From Lachnospiraceae bacterium (GTDB lineage Bacteria; Bacillota; Clostridia; Lachnospirales; Lachnospiraceae), in NCBI GenBank assembly GCA_017622845.1, contig JAGAQJ010000049.1, forward strand, positions 24,052 through 88,051: 64,000 nucleotides of DNA, written 5' to 3'. The notes under the pieces were generated by a model, which worked only from the letters and a program-made list of their open reading frames with translations, did not search any database and was not told the DNA's origin. Position numbers and translations under genes: made by a program. Below are positions 52,788-61,130 of this stretch, piece after piece (position 1 is the stretch's first letter; the number at the start of each line of letters is the position of its first letter).

Positions 52788-53018
52788 ATGATAAGCTTTA
52801 AGGAGCTGAAAAAGAAAGAAGTTATTTGCATCAAGGACTGCAGGAGGCTCGGACATGTCTGCGATTTGGAGATTGACGAATGCAAAGGGTGCATATGTAA
52901 AATTGTTGTTCCCGGATGCAAAGGGTTCTGGTCAATGCTTACCGATGATTCTGTGATTGTCATACCATATAACTGCATCAGACAGATTGGACCGGATTTA
53001 ATTCTTGTAGACATATAA
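52788..53018 (+). CDS. PRC-barrel sporulation protein, YlmC/YmxH family
   Basis: A 76-residue protein of the PRC-barrel family represented by YlmC and YmxH of Bacillus, small proteins of poorly known function linked to sporulation. The core RRLGHVCDLEIDE and KIVVPGCKGFW fit the pattern. It is unusually rich in cysteine: eight in 76 residues (C..DC, HVC, DECKGCIC, PGC, YNC). GGGGGAG precedes the ATG but lies in the 3' arm of a long hairpin. It stands alone, between the GH3 gene and nrdR. Confidence 0.8.
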   Translation: MISFKELKKKEVICIKDCRRLGHVCDLEIDECKGCICKIVVPGCKGFWSMLTDDSVIVIPYNCIRQIGPDLILVDI

Positions 53019-53111
53019 ATGTAGTTGACTTAAGGAAAAACATAAATTATACTGATTGTGTGGCAATGAATAAACTGATTGATTAGAAAGACTTTATACG
53101 GAGGAAGCAAG

Positions 53112-53564
53112 ATGAAGTGTCCGTTCTGCAGTCATGAAAATACCAGAGTGATTGATTCCAGACCTGCCGAAGAAAATAATTCTATCCGAAGAAGACGCAT
53201 ATGTGATGTGTGCAGTAAGCGTTTTACCACATATGAAAAGGTTGAGACAATTCCATTGATTGTGATAAAGAAAGATGATAACAGGGAGGTCTATGACCGG
53301 TCAAAGATTGAAGCGGGAGTACTCAGGGCATGCCATAAGCGTCCTGTCAGCGCTGCCAGCGTCAACGTTCTTGTGGACGAAGTGGAAACGGAGATTTTCA
53401 ACCGCGCTGAGAAGGAAATTCAAAGCAGGGTGATTGGTGAATTGGTTATGAATAAGCTGAAGGATTTGGATGCAGTGGCATATGTTCGGTTTGCTTCCGT
53501 ATACCGCGAATTTAAAGATGTCAATACTTTTATGGACGAATTAAAAAAAGTGCTGGATAAATAG
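53112..53564 (+). CDS. nrdR: Transcriptional repressor of ribonucleotide reductase genes
   Basis: ATP-cone regulator that senses dATP/ATP and represses nrd operons, 150 residues. The zinc ribbon is CPFCSHENTRVIDSRPAEE with its partner RRRRICDVCSKRFTTYE; the ATP-cone starts at VIKKDDNREVYDRSKI. GGAGG (53100-53104) supports the ATG at 53112, the universal MKCPFC start. A terminator overlaps its stop codon, so it is the end of its transcript. Targets (nrd genes) are not in the window. Confidence 0.97.
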   Translation: MKCPFCSHENTRVIDSRPAEENNSIRRRRICDVCSKRFTTYEKVETIPLIVIKKDDNREVYDRSKIEAGVLRACHKRPVSAASVNVLVDEVETEIFNRAEKEIQSRVIGELVMNKLKDLDAVAYVRFASVYREFKDVNTFMDELKKVLDK

Positions 53565-53590
53565 GATGTGCATAGGTACATCCTTTTTTT
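53564..53590 (+). terminator. Terminator of nrdR
   Basis: GGATGT (53564-53569) pairs with ACATCC (53578-53583), followed by seven T's. Confidence 0.85.
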
Positions 53591-53886
53591 GCATAGTTGC
53601 TGTTCACACCCCTATTGTATTTTAAGTACAAAAAGAAAAGCTTTTTGGCGCACGATTCCCTCTGCTTTGACGGAGAGCGAGCAGTAACCTTGTATACAAT
53701 AAAGAACAAGATTATTCCGAAAATGTATTGCTTTTTTCTTGATATTTATATACAATTTATCATAACTCGGAGGGTGGTACGGTGAGTGTCATATGCGGCT
53801 GCACCTCCGGTTCGGGATATGGCTGTGTTTATGATAGTGCATATCGGGAACAATTAAATATAGAAAATATAAAAGGAGTAAAAGAC
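53591..53886 (+). promoter_or_regulatory. Promoter and leader of the peptide ABC transporter operon
   Basis: TTGCTT (53728-53733), 17 bases, TACAAT (53751-53756) form a likely sigma-A promoter. Downstream CGGAGGGTGG (from 53768) could pair with CACCTCCG (about 53801-53808), and a GTG at 53782 opens a frame that runs into the binding-protein gene. The stretch 53591-53727 shows no gene. Confidence 0.5.
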
Positions 53887-55518
53887 ATGACAAAGAGAGG
53901 ACAAAGGTTTGTAAAGGTTCTTTTTGCAAGTATGTTGCTTACACTGACTGTTGCACTGGGCGGATGCTCAGGTGATAAGGAGGCTGGAGACTCTACACAG
54001 ATTGCAGACAAAACTGCCGCAGAGAGCAGTGATGCAAATGCTGAGACAGGCACCTCGTCAGAGGCAGCAGACAACACAGAGGAGGCAGCATCACACATCA
54101 CGATAGGTATTCCGCAGGATTTGGACAGTCTGGTGCCAAGCCTTTCACAAGGGGCAGGGACACAGGAAGTTCTTTTCAATATCTATGAGGGCTTATATAA
54201 GCCGGACAGTGAAGGCAATCTAATCCCTGCTGTAGCAAGCGGTTATACCATGACAGAGGATGGACTTGTCTACACCTTCACATTAAGAGAAGGCATACAG
54301 TTCCATAATGGAAATCCCGTTACCGTAGAGGATGTTAAGTATTCGATTGAAACCTGCGCCGGTCTTAATGGGGGAGAACCTGTTATATCGGCGTTTTCTA
54401 ATATTGAGAGTGTAGAAACACCTGATGAGCAGACAATCGTCATTACCCTGAAGGAGTCAAGCAGTTCCTTTATGGCGATTTTGGCGACTGTTGAGGCAGC
54501 AATTGTACCTGCTGATGCAGATGACCTTCAAAATAATCCGGTAGGTACAGGACCTTACAAATTCGTTTCGCGTTCTTTGCAGGAAAATGTAGAGCTGGAG
54601 CGTTTTGATGCGTATTGGGGAGAGCCGGCGCATATTCAGAATATTACCTTAAAGGTGCTTGCGGATACGGACTCTATCGTTATGAATCTCCAGGGCGGTG
54701 CGGTTGATTTAGTTGCCAGAGTTTCCACTGCACAGGCGGCAGAGCTTGGAGATGACTTTGAGGTTCTTGAAGGAACGATGAATCTGGTACAAGCAATGTA
54801 TTTAAATAATGCCGTAGAGCCGTTTAACAATGAAAAGGTGCGTCAGGCGCTTTGCTATGCAGTAAACAAGCAGGAGATTCTTGATTTTGTATCAGAAGGC
54901 AAGGGTACTCCGGTAGGAAGCAGCATGTTTCCGGCATTCGGAAAGTATTATATTGATGAGCTGAACGATATCTATACAACAGATATTGAGAAGGCAAAGT
55001 CGCTTTTGGCTGAGGCAGGATATCCTGACGGCTTCAGCTTTACGATGAGGGTGCCATCCAACTATCAGCAGCATATTGATACGGCACAGGTTGTAGCAGA
55101 GCAGTTAAAGCAGATTGGTGTCACAGCGAATATCGAGCTGATTGAGTGGGAGACATGGCTAAGCGACGTATATCAGGGACGTGATTTTGAGGCTACGCTT
55201 GTCGGTGTCGATGCATCGACTCTGACAGCAGGAGCAATGCTCAGCCGTTTCCGTTCTGATGCACATAACAACTTTACAAACTATAACAATGAGGATTATG
55301 ATACAGCATATGCAAATGCACTTGCAGCAGAAGCAGCATCCGATGATGACAAGGCGACAGAGTATTATAAGGAATGTGAAACAATTCTTGCACAGACAGC
55401 GGCAAATGTTTACATTCAGGATATGTGCGAGCTTGTAGCTGTCAGAAAGGGCTTTGCAGGCTATACCTTCTATCCGCTTTATATTCAGGACTTTTCAAAG
55501 CTTTATATAGTGGAATAA
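53887..55518 (+). CDS. ABC transporter substrate-binding lipoprotein (peptide/nickel type)
   Basis: Extracellular lipoprotein of family SBP_bac_5, 543 residues. A lipoprotein signal peptide (TKRGQRFVKVLFASMLLTLT) ends in the lipobox LGGC with lipid-bearing Cys27, followed by a Ser/Ala/Glu-rich spacer. The binding domain has IGIPQDLDSLVPSL, LYKPDSEGNLIPAVASGYTM, YTFTLREGIQFHNGNPVTVE and NPVGTGPYKFVS. AAGGAG at 53873-53878 suits the ATG at 53887; an alternative GTG at 53782 would put 35 residues before the signal peptide. It heads a five-gene transporter operon. Ligand (oligopeptide, dipeptide, nickel or other) is not readable. Confidence 0.92.
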   Translation: MTKRGQRFVKVLFASMLLTLTVALGGCSGDKEAGDSTQIADKTAAESSDANAETGTSSEAADNTEEAASHITIGIPQDLDSLVPSLSQGAGTQEVLFNIYEGLYKPDSEGNLIPAVASGYTMTEDGLVYTFTLREGIQFHNGNPVTVEDVKYSIETCAGLNGGEPVISAFSNIESVETPDEQTIVITLKESSSSFMAILATVEAAIVPADADDLQNNPVGTGPYKFVSRSLQENVELERFDAYWGEPAHIQNITLKVLADTDSIVMNLQGGAVDLVARVSTAQAAELGDDFEVLEGTMNLVQAMYLNNAVEPFNNEKVRQALCYAVNKQEILDFVSEGKGTPVGSSMFPAFGKYYIDELNDIYTTDIEKAKSLLAEAGYPDGFSFTMRVPSNYQQHIDTAQVVAEQLKQIGVTANIELIEWETWLSDVYQGRDFEATLVGVDASTLTAGAMLSRFRSDAHNNFTNYNNEDYDTAYANALAAEAASDDDKATEYYKECETILAQTAANVYIQDMCELVAVRKGFAGYTFYPLYIQDFSKLYIVE

Positions 55519-55555
55519 TTCATACAATATTTGTTTTATAAAAGGAGACGGGAAT

Positions 55556-56500
55556 ATGAAATACATCGGTAAAAAGCTGGCAACAATGCTGATAACACTT
55601 CTGGGTATTTCGTTTCTCGTCTATCTTGCTTTTGACATCATACCGGGAGACGCCGCACTTGCCGCACTCGGGACAGATGCTACACCAGAGAGTCTGGAGG
55701 CTCTGAGAGAGCAGCTTGGACTGAACAGACCGTTTTTACAGCGGTATTTTGAATGGCTTTTCAATTTTATCCGGGGTGATTTCGGCACCTCATACAAGTA
55801 CCATATTCCTGTAGCGGATATGATTGTATCAAAGCTTCCGATTACAGTGATTATGGCAATGCTTTCTTTTTTCATTATGGTAGTGATATCGCTTCCCATT
55901 GGCATTTATACGGCAAAACACAGTGGGAAGTGGGCAGATCACTTGATTATGACAGTGAATCAGGTGATGATGTCAGTACCGCATTTTTTTATGGGCATTA
56001 TGATTACGTATTTCTTCGGGCTTGTATTAAGGCTTTTTACACCCGGAGGATTTGTATCTTATGAGACAGATTTTCGCGGATTTCTTGCATATATTATTTT
56101 CCCATGCATTGCAATAGCGATTCCCAAGATAGCAATGTCCGTAAAGCTGCTTCGAAGCTCCTGCATTGAGGAGGCGAAGAAGGATTATGTAAGAACGGCA
56201 TACAGCAAAGGAAACAATACCAATAAGGTTTTATATAGACATGTACTTCGAAACGCCATAATCCCGGTGGTTACGCTGTGGGGAATGACGCTGGCAGATA
56301 TGCTGGTGGGCAGCATTGTCATAGAGCAGGTATTTAATATACCGGGCATCGGGCGTATTCTTCTGACCTCCATATCCTATCGCGATTATCCGGTGGTAGA
56401 GACGATTATCATACTGATTGCCTTTGTGGTAATCGTGTCAAATTTCTGTGTTGATATTATCTATCAGCTGATTGACCCGCGAATCAGTGTACAGGATTAG
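55556..56500 (+). CDS. ABC transporter permease, DppB/OppB type
   Basis: A 314-residue inner-membrane permease with about six helices and the binding-protein-dependent transport signature near residue 215 (YRHVLRNAIIPVVTLWGMTL, then GSIVIEQVFNIPGIGRILLT). It opens MKYIGKKLATMLITLLGISF, typical of the B subunit, whose long periplasmic-side loop contains GLNRPFLQRYFEWLFNFIRG. AAAAGGAGACGGG precedes the ATG. It works with the next permease and the two ATPases. Confidence 0.94.
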   Translation: MKYIGKKLATMLITLLGISFLVYLAFDIIPGDAALAALGTDATPESLEALREQLGLNRPFLQRYFEWLFNFIRGDFGTSYKYHIPVADMIVSKLPITVIMAMLSFFIMVVISLPIGIYTAKHSGKWADHLIMTVNQVMMSVPHFFMGIMITYFFGLVLRLFTPGGFVSYETDFRGFLAYIIFPCIAIAIPKIAMSVKLLRSSCIEEAKKDYVRTAYSKGNNTNKVLYRHVLRNAIIPVVTLWGMTLADMLVGSIVIEQVFNIPGIGRILLTSISYRDYPVVETIIILIAFVVIVSNFCVDIIYQLIDPRISVQD

Positions 56501-56511
56501 GAGGTGCTTGT

Positions 56512-57315
56512 ATGGAGAAGAAAAGGGCATATTCCCTGAATTTTATAATCGGTGCCGTCATAACAGGTGTGATGCTTGTACTTATTTTGACAGGCTTCAT
56601 ACATACGCCGTATGATATAACGAAGATGGACAGTACGGCAAAGCTGGCAGCGCCTTCGCTGGAGCATCTGATGGGCTGTGACAATTTCGGACGTGATATT
56701 TTTTCGCGCGTGCTGAAGGGTATGGGAAATACTTTTACAATTGCAGTAGCTACTGTGGCAATCGGCGCTGTCTGCGGTGTATTGATAGGTGCATTTACCG
56801 GATATTTCGGAGGCTGGCTTGACGAAGTATTAATGCGCATCAACGATGTGGTATTTGCATTTCCAAGTATTCTTCTGGCATTGGTATTTGTCAGCATATT
56901 CGGAACAGGAAAGTATAATGTTGTAGCGGCGCTTGGTATTGCTTTTATTCCGAGCTTTGCGCGCATTGTCAGAGGAGAATTTATCAAGTATAAGGATATG
57001 GATTATGTCAAGAGCGCAAGACTTGCAGGCGTACCAAAGCTGCGTATCATTTTTGTGCATATCCTGCCGAACACGATGCCTGTTTTGATGTCTTCTATTA
57101 TGATTGGCTTCAATAATGCAGTACTTGCCGAGGCAGGCATGAGCTATCTTGGAATCGGCGTACAGCCGCCTGACGCAAGTCTTGGAAGTATGCTTTCGGA
57201 ATCACAGACATATCTTTTTTCGGCGCCATGGTACGCAGCCTTTCCGGGACTAATGATTATTCTTATGGTACTTGGCTTTTCACTGCTGGCAGACGGCAAT
57301 ACAAAAAGGGTGTGA
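56512..57315 (+). CDS. ABC transporter permease, DppC/OppC type
   Basis: A 267-residue permease, partner of the DppB-type protein. It has the short N terminus with PYDITKMDSTAKLAAPSLEH then LMGCDNFGRDIFSRVLKGM, typical of C subunits, and the EAA-like loop (VKSARLAGVPKLRIIFVHIL) before GMSYLGIGVQPPDASLGSML. AGGAGG precedes the ATG, 11 bases after dppB-type stop. The following ATPase starts eight bases later, confirming one operon. Confidence 0.94.
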   Translation: MEKKRAYSLNFIIGAVITGVMLVLILTGFIHTPYDITKMDSTAKLAAPSLEHLMGCDNFGRDIFSRVLKGMGNTFTIAVATVAIGAVCGVLIGAFTGYFGGWLDEVLMRINDVVFAFPSILLALVFVSIFGTGKYNVVAALGIAFIPSFARIVRGEFIKYKDMDYVKSARLAGVPKLRIIFVHILPNTMPVLMSSIMIGFNNAVLAEAGMSYLGIGVQPPDASLGSMLSESQTYLFSAPWYAAFPGLMIILMVLGFSLLADGNTKRV

Positions 57316-57322
57316 ATACGGC

Positions 57323-58120
57323 ATGTTATTAGAAGTAAAAAAATTAAGTATAGAATTTCATGATCATGATGTACCGGAGCGTGTTGTGAACAAGCTTGAT
57401 ATGGAACTGGAAGCAGGCGATATTCTTGGAATCGTTGGTGAGTCAGGCTCCGGCAAATCCATGACAGCTATGGCGATTGCAGGACTTTTAAGGCGTCATG
57501 ATATGAAGACGGAAGGCGAGATATTATTTGAGGGCGAGGAACTGCTGCATGCAAAACGTGATACGCTCAGGCAGTATCAGGGAAATGATATCAGCATCGT
57601 ATTTCAGGAGCCGATGACGTCGCTCAATCCCGTGAAGCGCATCGGCTGGCAGGTGGAGGAAAGCCTTAGAATACACAGACCGGATATGAGCAAGGATGAG
57701 CGCTACAGACGTGCAATCGAAGTATTGACCGACGTGGAGCTTGAAAATCCGGAGATTGTCTATAAAAAGTACCCGCATGAGCTTTCGGGCGGCATGAGAC
57801 AGCGTGTCATGATTGCATCAGCTATGATTTGCGAGCCAAAGCTTTTGATTGCAGATGAGCCGACGACAGCGCTTGATGTAACGATACAGCTGCAGATTGT
57901 GAAGCTTTTGCAGCGGCTTAACAGGGAAAAACATACAGCAATCCTGTTTATTTCCCATGATTTAAGTCTGGTAAAGCGTCTGTGCAGTAAAATTGTCGTA
58001 ATGCATAACGGAAATATGGTGGAGACAGGCACTACAGAGGAAATATTTCATAATCCGAAGATGGATTATACAAAGGAACTGCTTCGTGCAATACCACGGC
58101 TTGAAAAGATAGTATTTTAG
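57323..58120 (+). CDS. ABC transporter ATPase, DppD/OppD type
   Basis: A 265-residue ATP-binding subunit. Walker A is GESGSGKSMTAMAI (near residue 37), Q-loop in FQEPMTSLNPVKRIG, signature LSGGMRQRVMIASAM, Walker B LLIADEPTTALDV, and the H-loop FISHDLSL. The ATG at 57323 fits homologues that start LLEVKKLSIEF; AAGGGTG lies upstream. It is shorter than typical OppD (about 320 residues), lacking the Cys-rich oligopeptide C-terminal extension. Powers the two permeases. Confidence 0.94.
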   Translation: MLLEVKKLSIEFHDHDVPERVVNKLDMELEAGDILGIVGESGSGKSMTAMAIAGLLRRHDMKTEGEILFEGEELLHAKRDTLRQYQGNDISIVFQEPMTSLNPVKRIGWQVEESLRIHRPDMSKDERYRRAIEVLTDVELENPEIVYKKYPHELSGGMRQRVMIASAMICEPKLLIADEPTTALDVTIQLQIVKLLQRLNREKHTAILFISHDLSLVKRLCSKIVVMHNGNMVETGTTEEIFHNPKMDYTKELLRAIPRLEKIVF

Positions 58121-58122
58121 GC

Positions 58123-58208
58123 AACAGTTCTGCCTTTCGGTTTTTCGGCTACTACATTTTCTTACGAGGTTTGCAGCAGGTATAAGCCTCTGGGCTGAAC
58201 AGTTATGA
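58123..58208. repeat. Inverted pair of dispersed-repeat half units between ATPase genes
   Basis: GCAACAGTTCTGCC (58123-58136) and GGGCTGAACAGTTATG (about 58193-58208) are opposed half-copies of the palindromic repeat, flanking about 55 bases without a gene. Confidence 0.5.
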
Positions 58209-58240
58209 AAGCATGTATCAGCAAATATTTCTGAAAGGGC

Positions 58241-59014
58241 ATGGATACTTTTATGAAAAATATACTGGAAGTCAACAAGTTAAACGTGTATTATACAAAT
58301 AACGAAGGTCTGGCAAAGAAATTAAAGAGAAAGTCCGGTGAAAGCCGGCAGCATGTTTTAAAGGATGTAAGCTTTGATATGAAAAGGGGAGAGGTGCTCG
58401 GACTGGTAGGAGAGAGCGGATGCGGAAAGACAACGCTTGCAAAAGCGATTCTTGGTATGCAGAAGCAATATGACGGTGAGATATGGCTGGACTGTCCCAA
58501 TCCGCAGATGGTGTTTCAAGACCCGTACGCTTCCCTCAATCCCTCTAAGAAAATCGGCTGGATATTGGAAGAACCGCTCCGCATGAAAAAAGGCAGTGAC
58601 AGGCTGACAAAGGCGGAACGCGCCAAACGAGTTGACGAGATGCTTGTGCGTGTCGGACTGGATGGGAAACTCAAGGAACATTATCCGGCAGAGCTTTCAG
58701 GCGGTCAGAGACAGCGGATAGCCATCGCAGAGGCGCTTTTATGCGATACGGATTTTTTGATTGCAGATGAGCCGGTGTCTGCGCTCGACGTGACGATTCA
58801 GGCACAGATTATCAGACTGCTTTTAAAGCTCCACAAAGAGCTGGGCATATCGATTCTTTTTATTTCACATGATTTGAGAGTCGTATATCAGATGTGCGAC
58901 AGGGTCATGATTATGAAAAACGGCGTAATTCTTGAGCAGGGAAACGTAGAGGAGGTTTATCGCAATCCTTTCTCCGACTATACGAAGCTTTTGCTTGATG
59001 CCGCCAATCTATAG
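58241..59014 (+). CDS. ABC transporter ATPase, DppF/OppF type
   Basis: A 257-residue ATP-binding subunit. Walker [17 protein letters not shown]-loop [15 protein letters not shown], signature [15 protein letters not shown], Walker [15 protein letters not shown]-loop FISHDLRV. It forms the ATPase heterodimer with the DppD-type gene, from which it is separated by 120 bases holding a repeat, an unusually long gap for this operon. The start is unsure: the AAAGGG site is too close to the ATG at 58241 and somewhat far from that at 58253. Confidence 0.93.
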   Translation: MDTFMKNILEVNKLNVYYTNNEGLAKKLKRKSGESRQHVLKDVSFDMKRGEVLGLVGESGCGKTTLAKAILGMQKQYDGEIWLDCPNPQMVFQDPYASLNPSKKIGWILEEPLRMKKGSDRLTKAERAKRVDEMLVRVGLDGKLKEHYPAELSGGQRQRIAIAEALLCDTDFLIADEPVSALDVTIQAQIIRLLLKLHKELGISILFISHDLRVVYQMCDRVMIMKNGVILEQGNVEEVYRNPFSDYTKLLLDAANL

Positions 59015-59027
59015 GAGGACTTTTTTG

Positions 59028-59552
59028 ATGCTTCAATGCTTTTATCCCAGGGAATATCTTGATTCCGCTTATGTGATAGATTTTGAGAAAATGTATGAAT
59101 CAGGCTTTAGAGGTATTATTTTTGACATTGACAATACACTTGTACCACATGGGCTTCCTGCAGACGAGCGTGCGGCTGCGTTATTTGAGAGACTTAAGAA
59201 GGTCGGATACAAGGTCACGATGCTTTCAAATAACAAGGAGCCGCGCGTAAAAATGTTTTGTGATGAAGTTGATGCCCCTTATATTTATAAGGCTGGAAAA
59301 CCAAATCCTGACAAATATAAAATGGCGATGAGAAATATGGGAACTGATGAAAAAAGCACACTGTTTGTCGGTGACCAGATTTTTACGGATATATGGGGAG
59401 CAAACAGAGCCGGCATTTATTCTATTCTGGTCAAACCAATTCACCCTAAGGAGGAAATACAGATTGTTCTGAAACGATACCTTGAGCGGATTGTTTTATG
59501 CTGTTATCGCAGATATACCAAAAAGATGGAGGAAAAAGACGGATGGAAATAA
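59028..59552 (+). CDS. YqeG-type HAD phosphatase
   Basis: A 174-residue HAD-superfamily hydrolase, subfamily IIIA, close to YqeG of Bacillus and to phosphatidylglycerophosphatase Gep4. Motif I is FDIDNTLVPHG (two catalytic Asp), motif II TMLSNN, motif III KAGKPNPDKYKMAM, motif IV VGDQIFTDIWGANRAG. AGGAGGA precedes the ATG at 59028. It overlaps aroE by ten bases; the yqeG-aroE linkage is common in Firmicutes. The substrate is not proven, though lipid-phosphate is suggested by homologues. Confidence 0.9.
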   Translation: MLQCFYPREYLDSAYVIDFEKMYESGFRGIIFDIDNTLVPHGLPADERAAALFERLKKVGYKVTMLSNNKEPRVKMFCDEVDAPYIYKAGKPNPDKYKMAMRNMGTDEKSTLFVGDQIFTDIWGANRAGIYSILVKPIHPKEEIQIVLKRYLERIVLCCYRRYTKKMEEKDGWK

Positions 59553-60454
59553 ACGGAAAGACGAGAACCTGTGGACTGATTGGCAATCCGGTGGAGCATA
59601 CTCAGTCACCGGTGATACATAATACTCTGGCAAAAGAGCTCAACATCAATATGGCGTATGTGCCGTTTCATGTGCCGTCAGGACAGCTTGAGGCAGCAGT
59701 AAAGGGAGCGTTTGCATTAAATATTCTTGGCATGAACGTGACAGTACCGTACAAAAATGATGTGATTCCGTTTTTGTCAGATATTGATGAGCTTGCAGGA
59801 AAGATAGGTGCAGTCAACACTTTGGTGCGCACTGAGAGCGGCTACAAGGGATATAACACAGATATCACAGGACTGCTGCGCGCGATGAAAAGTGACGGTA
59901 TTATGATAAAGGACGAGGAAGTTATCATACTCGGAGCAGGCGGTGTGGGGCGTGCTGTTGCTTTTATGTGTGCGGCAAACGGCGCATCTAAAGTATATCT
60001 GCTCAACCGAAGTGTACAAAAGGCAGAAAGCGTGGCTGCCGAGGTCAGTCAAGCGCTGGAAACAGATTGTGTAACGGCTATGCCGCTATCCGCATACAAG
60101 GAGCTGTCACAGGATGGGGAGCGCAGATACCTGGTAATACAGAGTACAAGCGTTGGCTTATCGCCCAATATTGAAGATGTTGTGATTGACGATGAAGCAT
60201 TTTACCGCTGTGTGAAGTATGGGTATGATTTGATTTATTCTCCGTGGGAGACCAAATTCATGAAGCTTGTCAGGAAAAACGGCGGTGAGGCATATAACGG
60301 ACTGAAAATGCTGTTGTTTCAGGGAATTGATGCCTTTGAACGATGGAATGACTGTAAGGTGTCTGATGAAAACGCTTACAAGGTATATGAAAAGCTTGTA
60401 GCCGCAGTTGCACCGGAGAAAGGTCATGGAGAATGTGAGGAAGTAATATCATGA
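59543..60454 (+). CDS. aroE: Shikimate dehydrogenase
   Basis: NADPH-dependent reduction of 3-dehydroshikimate, fourth step of the shikimate pathway, 303 residues. GLIGNPVEHTQSPVIHNTLA opens the substrate domain; NVTVPYKNDV and GYNTDITGLLRAM hold the catalytic Lys and Asp; the nucleotide fold has VIILGAGGVGRAVAFM; GLKMLLFQGIDAFERWN closes it. GGAGG at 59528-59532 supports the ATG at 59543. It overlaps yqeG upstream and aroK downstream by four bases (ATGA), so the three are translated together. Confidence 0.96.
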   Translation: MEINGKTRTCGLIGNPVEHTQSPVIHNTLAKELNINMAYVPFHVPSGQLEAAVKGAFALNILGMNVTVPYKNDVIPFLSDIDELAGKIGAVNTLVRTESGYKGYNTDITGLLRAMKSDGIMIKDEEVIILGAGGVGRAVAFMCAANGASKVYLLNRSVQKAESVAAEVSQALETDCVTAMPLSAYKELSQDGERRYLVIQSTSVGLSPNIEDVVIDDEAFYRCVKYGYDLIYSPWETKFMKLVRKNGGEAYNGLKMLLFQGIDAFERWNDCKVSDENAYKVYEKLVAAVAPEKGHGECEEVIS

Positions 60455-60957
60455 AAAATATTATTCTGACAGGTTACATGGGAAGCGGCAAGACAACCAT
60501 CGGCAAGAAGCTTGCAAAGCTTACGGGATATACGTTTATGGATACCGACGAACTGATTGAACAACAGCAGGGCAGGACAATCAGTGAGATATTTGCTGCA
60601 GATGGTGAAGAAGCTTTTCGTGAAATGGAAACGAAGCTTCTGGAGCAGATGCTTGAAGAAAAAAAGGAACGGCTTGTAATTTCCACCGGAGGCGGAATGC
60701 CGCTTAGAGAAGAAAACAAGACTTTGCTTGCCGGACTTGGAGTGGTATTCTACCTAAAGCTCGAGCCGGAAACAGTATACAATAGAATCAAGGATGATAC
60801 CAAAAGACCGCTTCTGCAGTGCGATAATCCGCTTGCAAGGATAAAAGAAATGCTTGCAGTGCGCGGTCCGGTTTACGAAAGCGCTGCTCAACATATCATA
60901 CAGGTTGACGGCATTAAACAGAACGAGATTGCAGAGCAGATAATAAAATATATGTAA
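60451..60957 (+). CDS. aroK: Shikimate kinase
   Basis: Phosphorylates shikimate with ATP, the step after AroE, 168 residues. Walker A GYMGSGKTTIGKKLAKL, shikimate-binding DTDELIEQQQGRTISEIF and GEEAFREMETKLLEQ, the GGG motif VISTGGGMPLRE, and the lid with DTKRPLLQ. GTGAGGAAG lies before the ATG. Adjacent aroE makes its substrate. It is the last core gene before the AT-rich foreign segment. Confidence 0.96.
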   Translation: MKNIILTGYMGSGKTTIGKKLAKLTGYTFMDTDELIEQQQGRTISEIFAADGEEAFREMETKLLEQMLEEKKERLVISTGGGMPLREENKTLLAGLGVVFYLKLEPETVYNRIKDDTKRPLLQCDNPLARIKEMLAVRGPVYESAAQHIIQVDGIKQNEIAEQIIKYM

Positions 60958-61130
60958 GAGACAAATAGATATTTTGCAATAAATGTTAGAGTATATAATC
61001 TTATATTAGAAAATGAAATTAAATATTTTCAAAAAATATATAAGCAAAATGCATTTTACAGTAATAATATGATGTATTAATAAGAATATTGTATCACCTT
61101 AAGGATAAAATGATAGTGGAGGTGACTGCA

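Noticed and set aside
53766-53780. T-box-like AGGGTGGTAC in the transporter leader
   Set aside because: The conserved continuation CCGCG is absent, the promoter lies only some 15 bases upstream, leaving no room for a specifier stem, and no antiterminator/terminator pair was seen.
53597-53785. 62-codon frame between nrdR and the transporter
   Set aside because: It spans the probable promoter and has no ribosome-binding site or coding-like composition.
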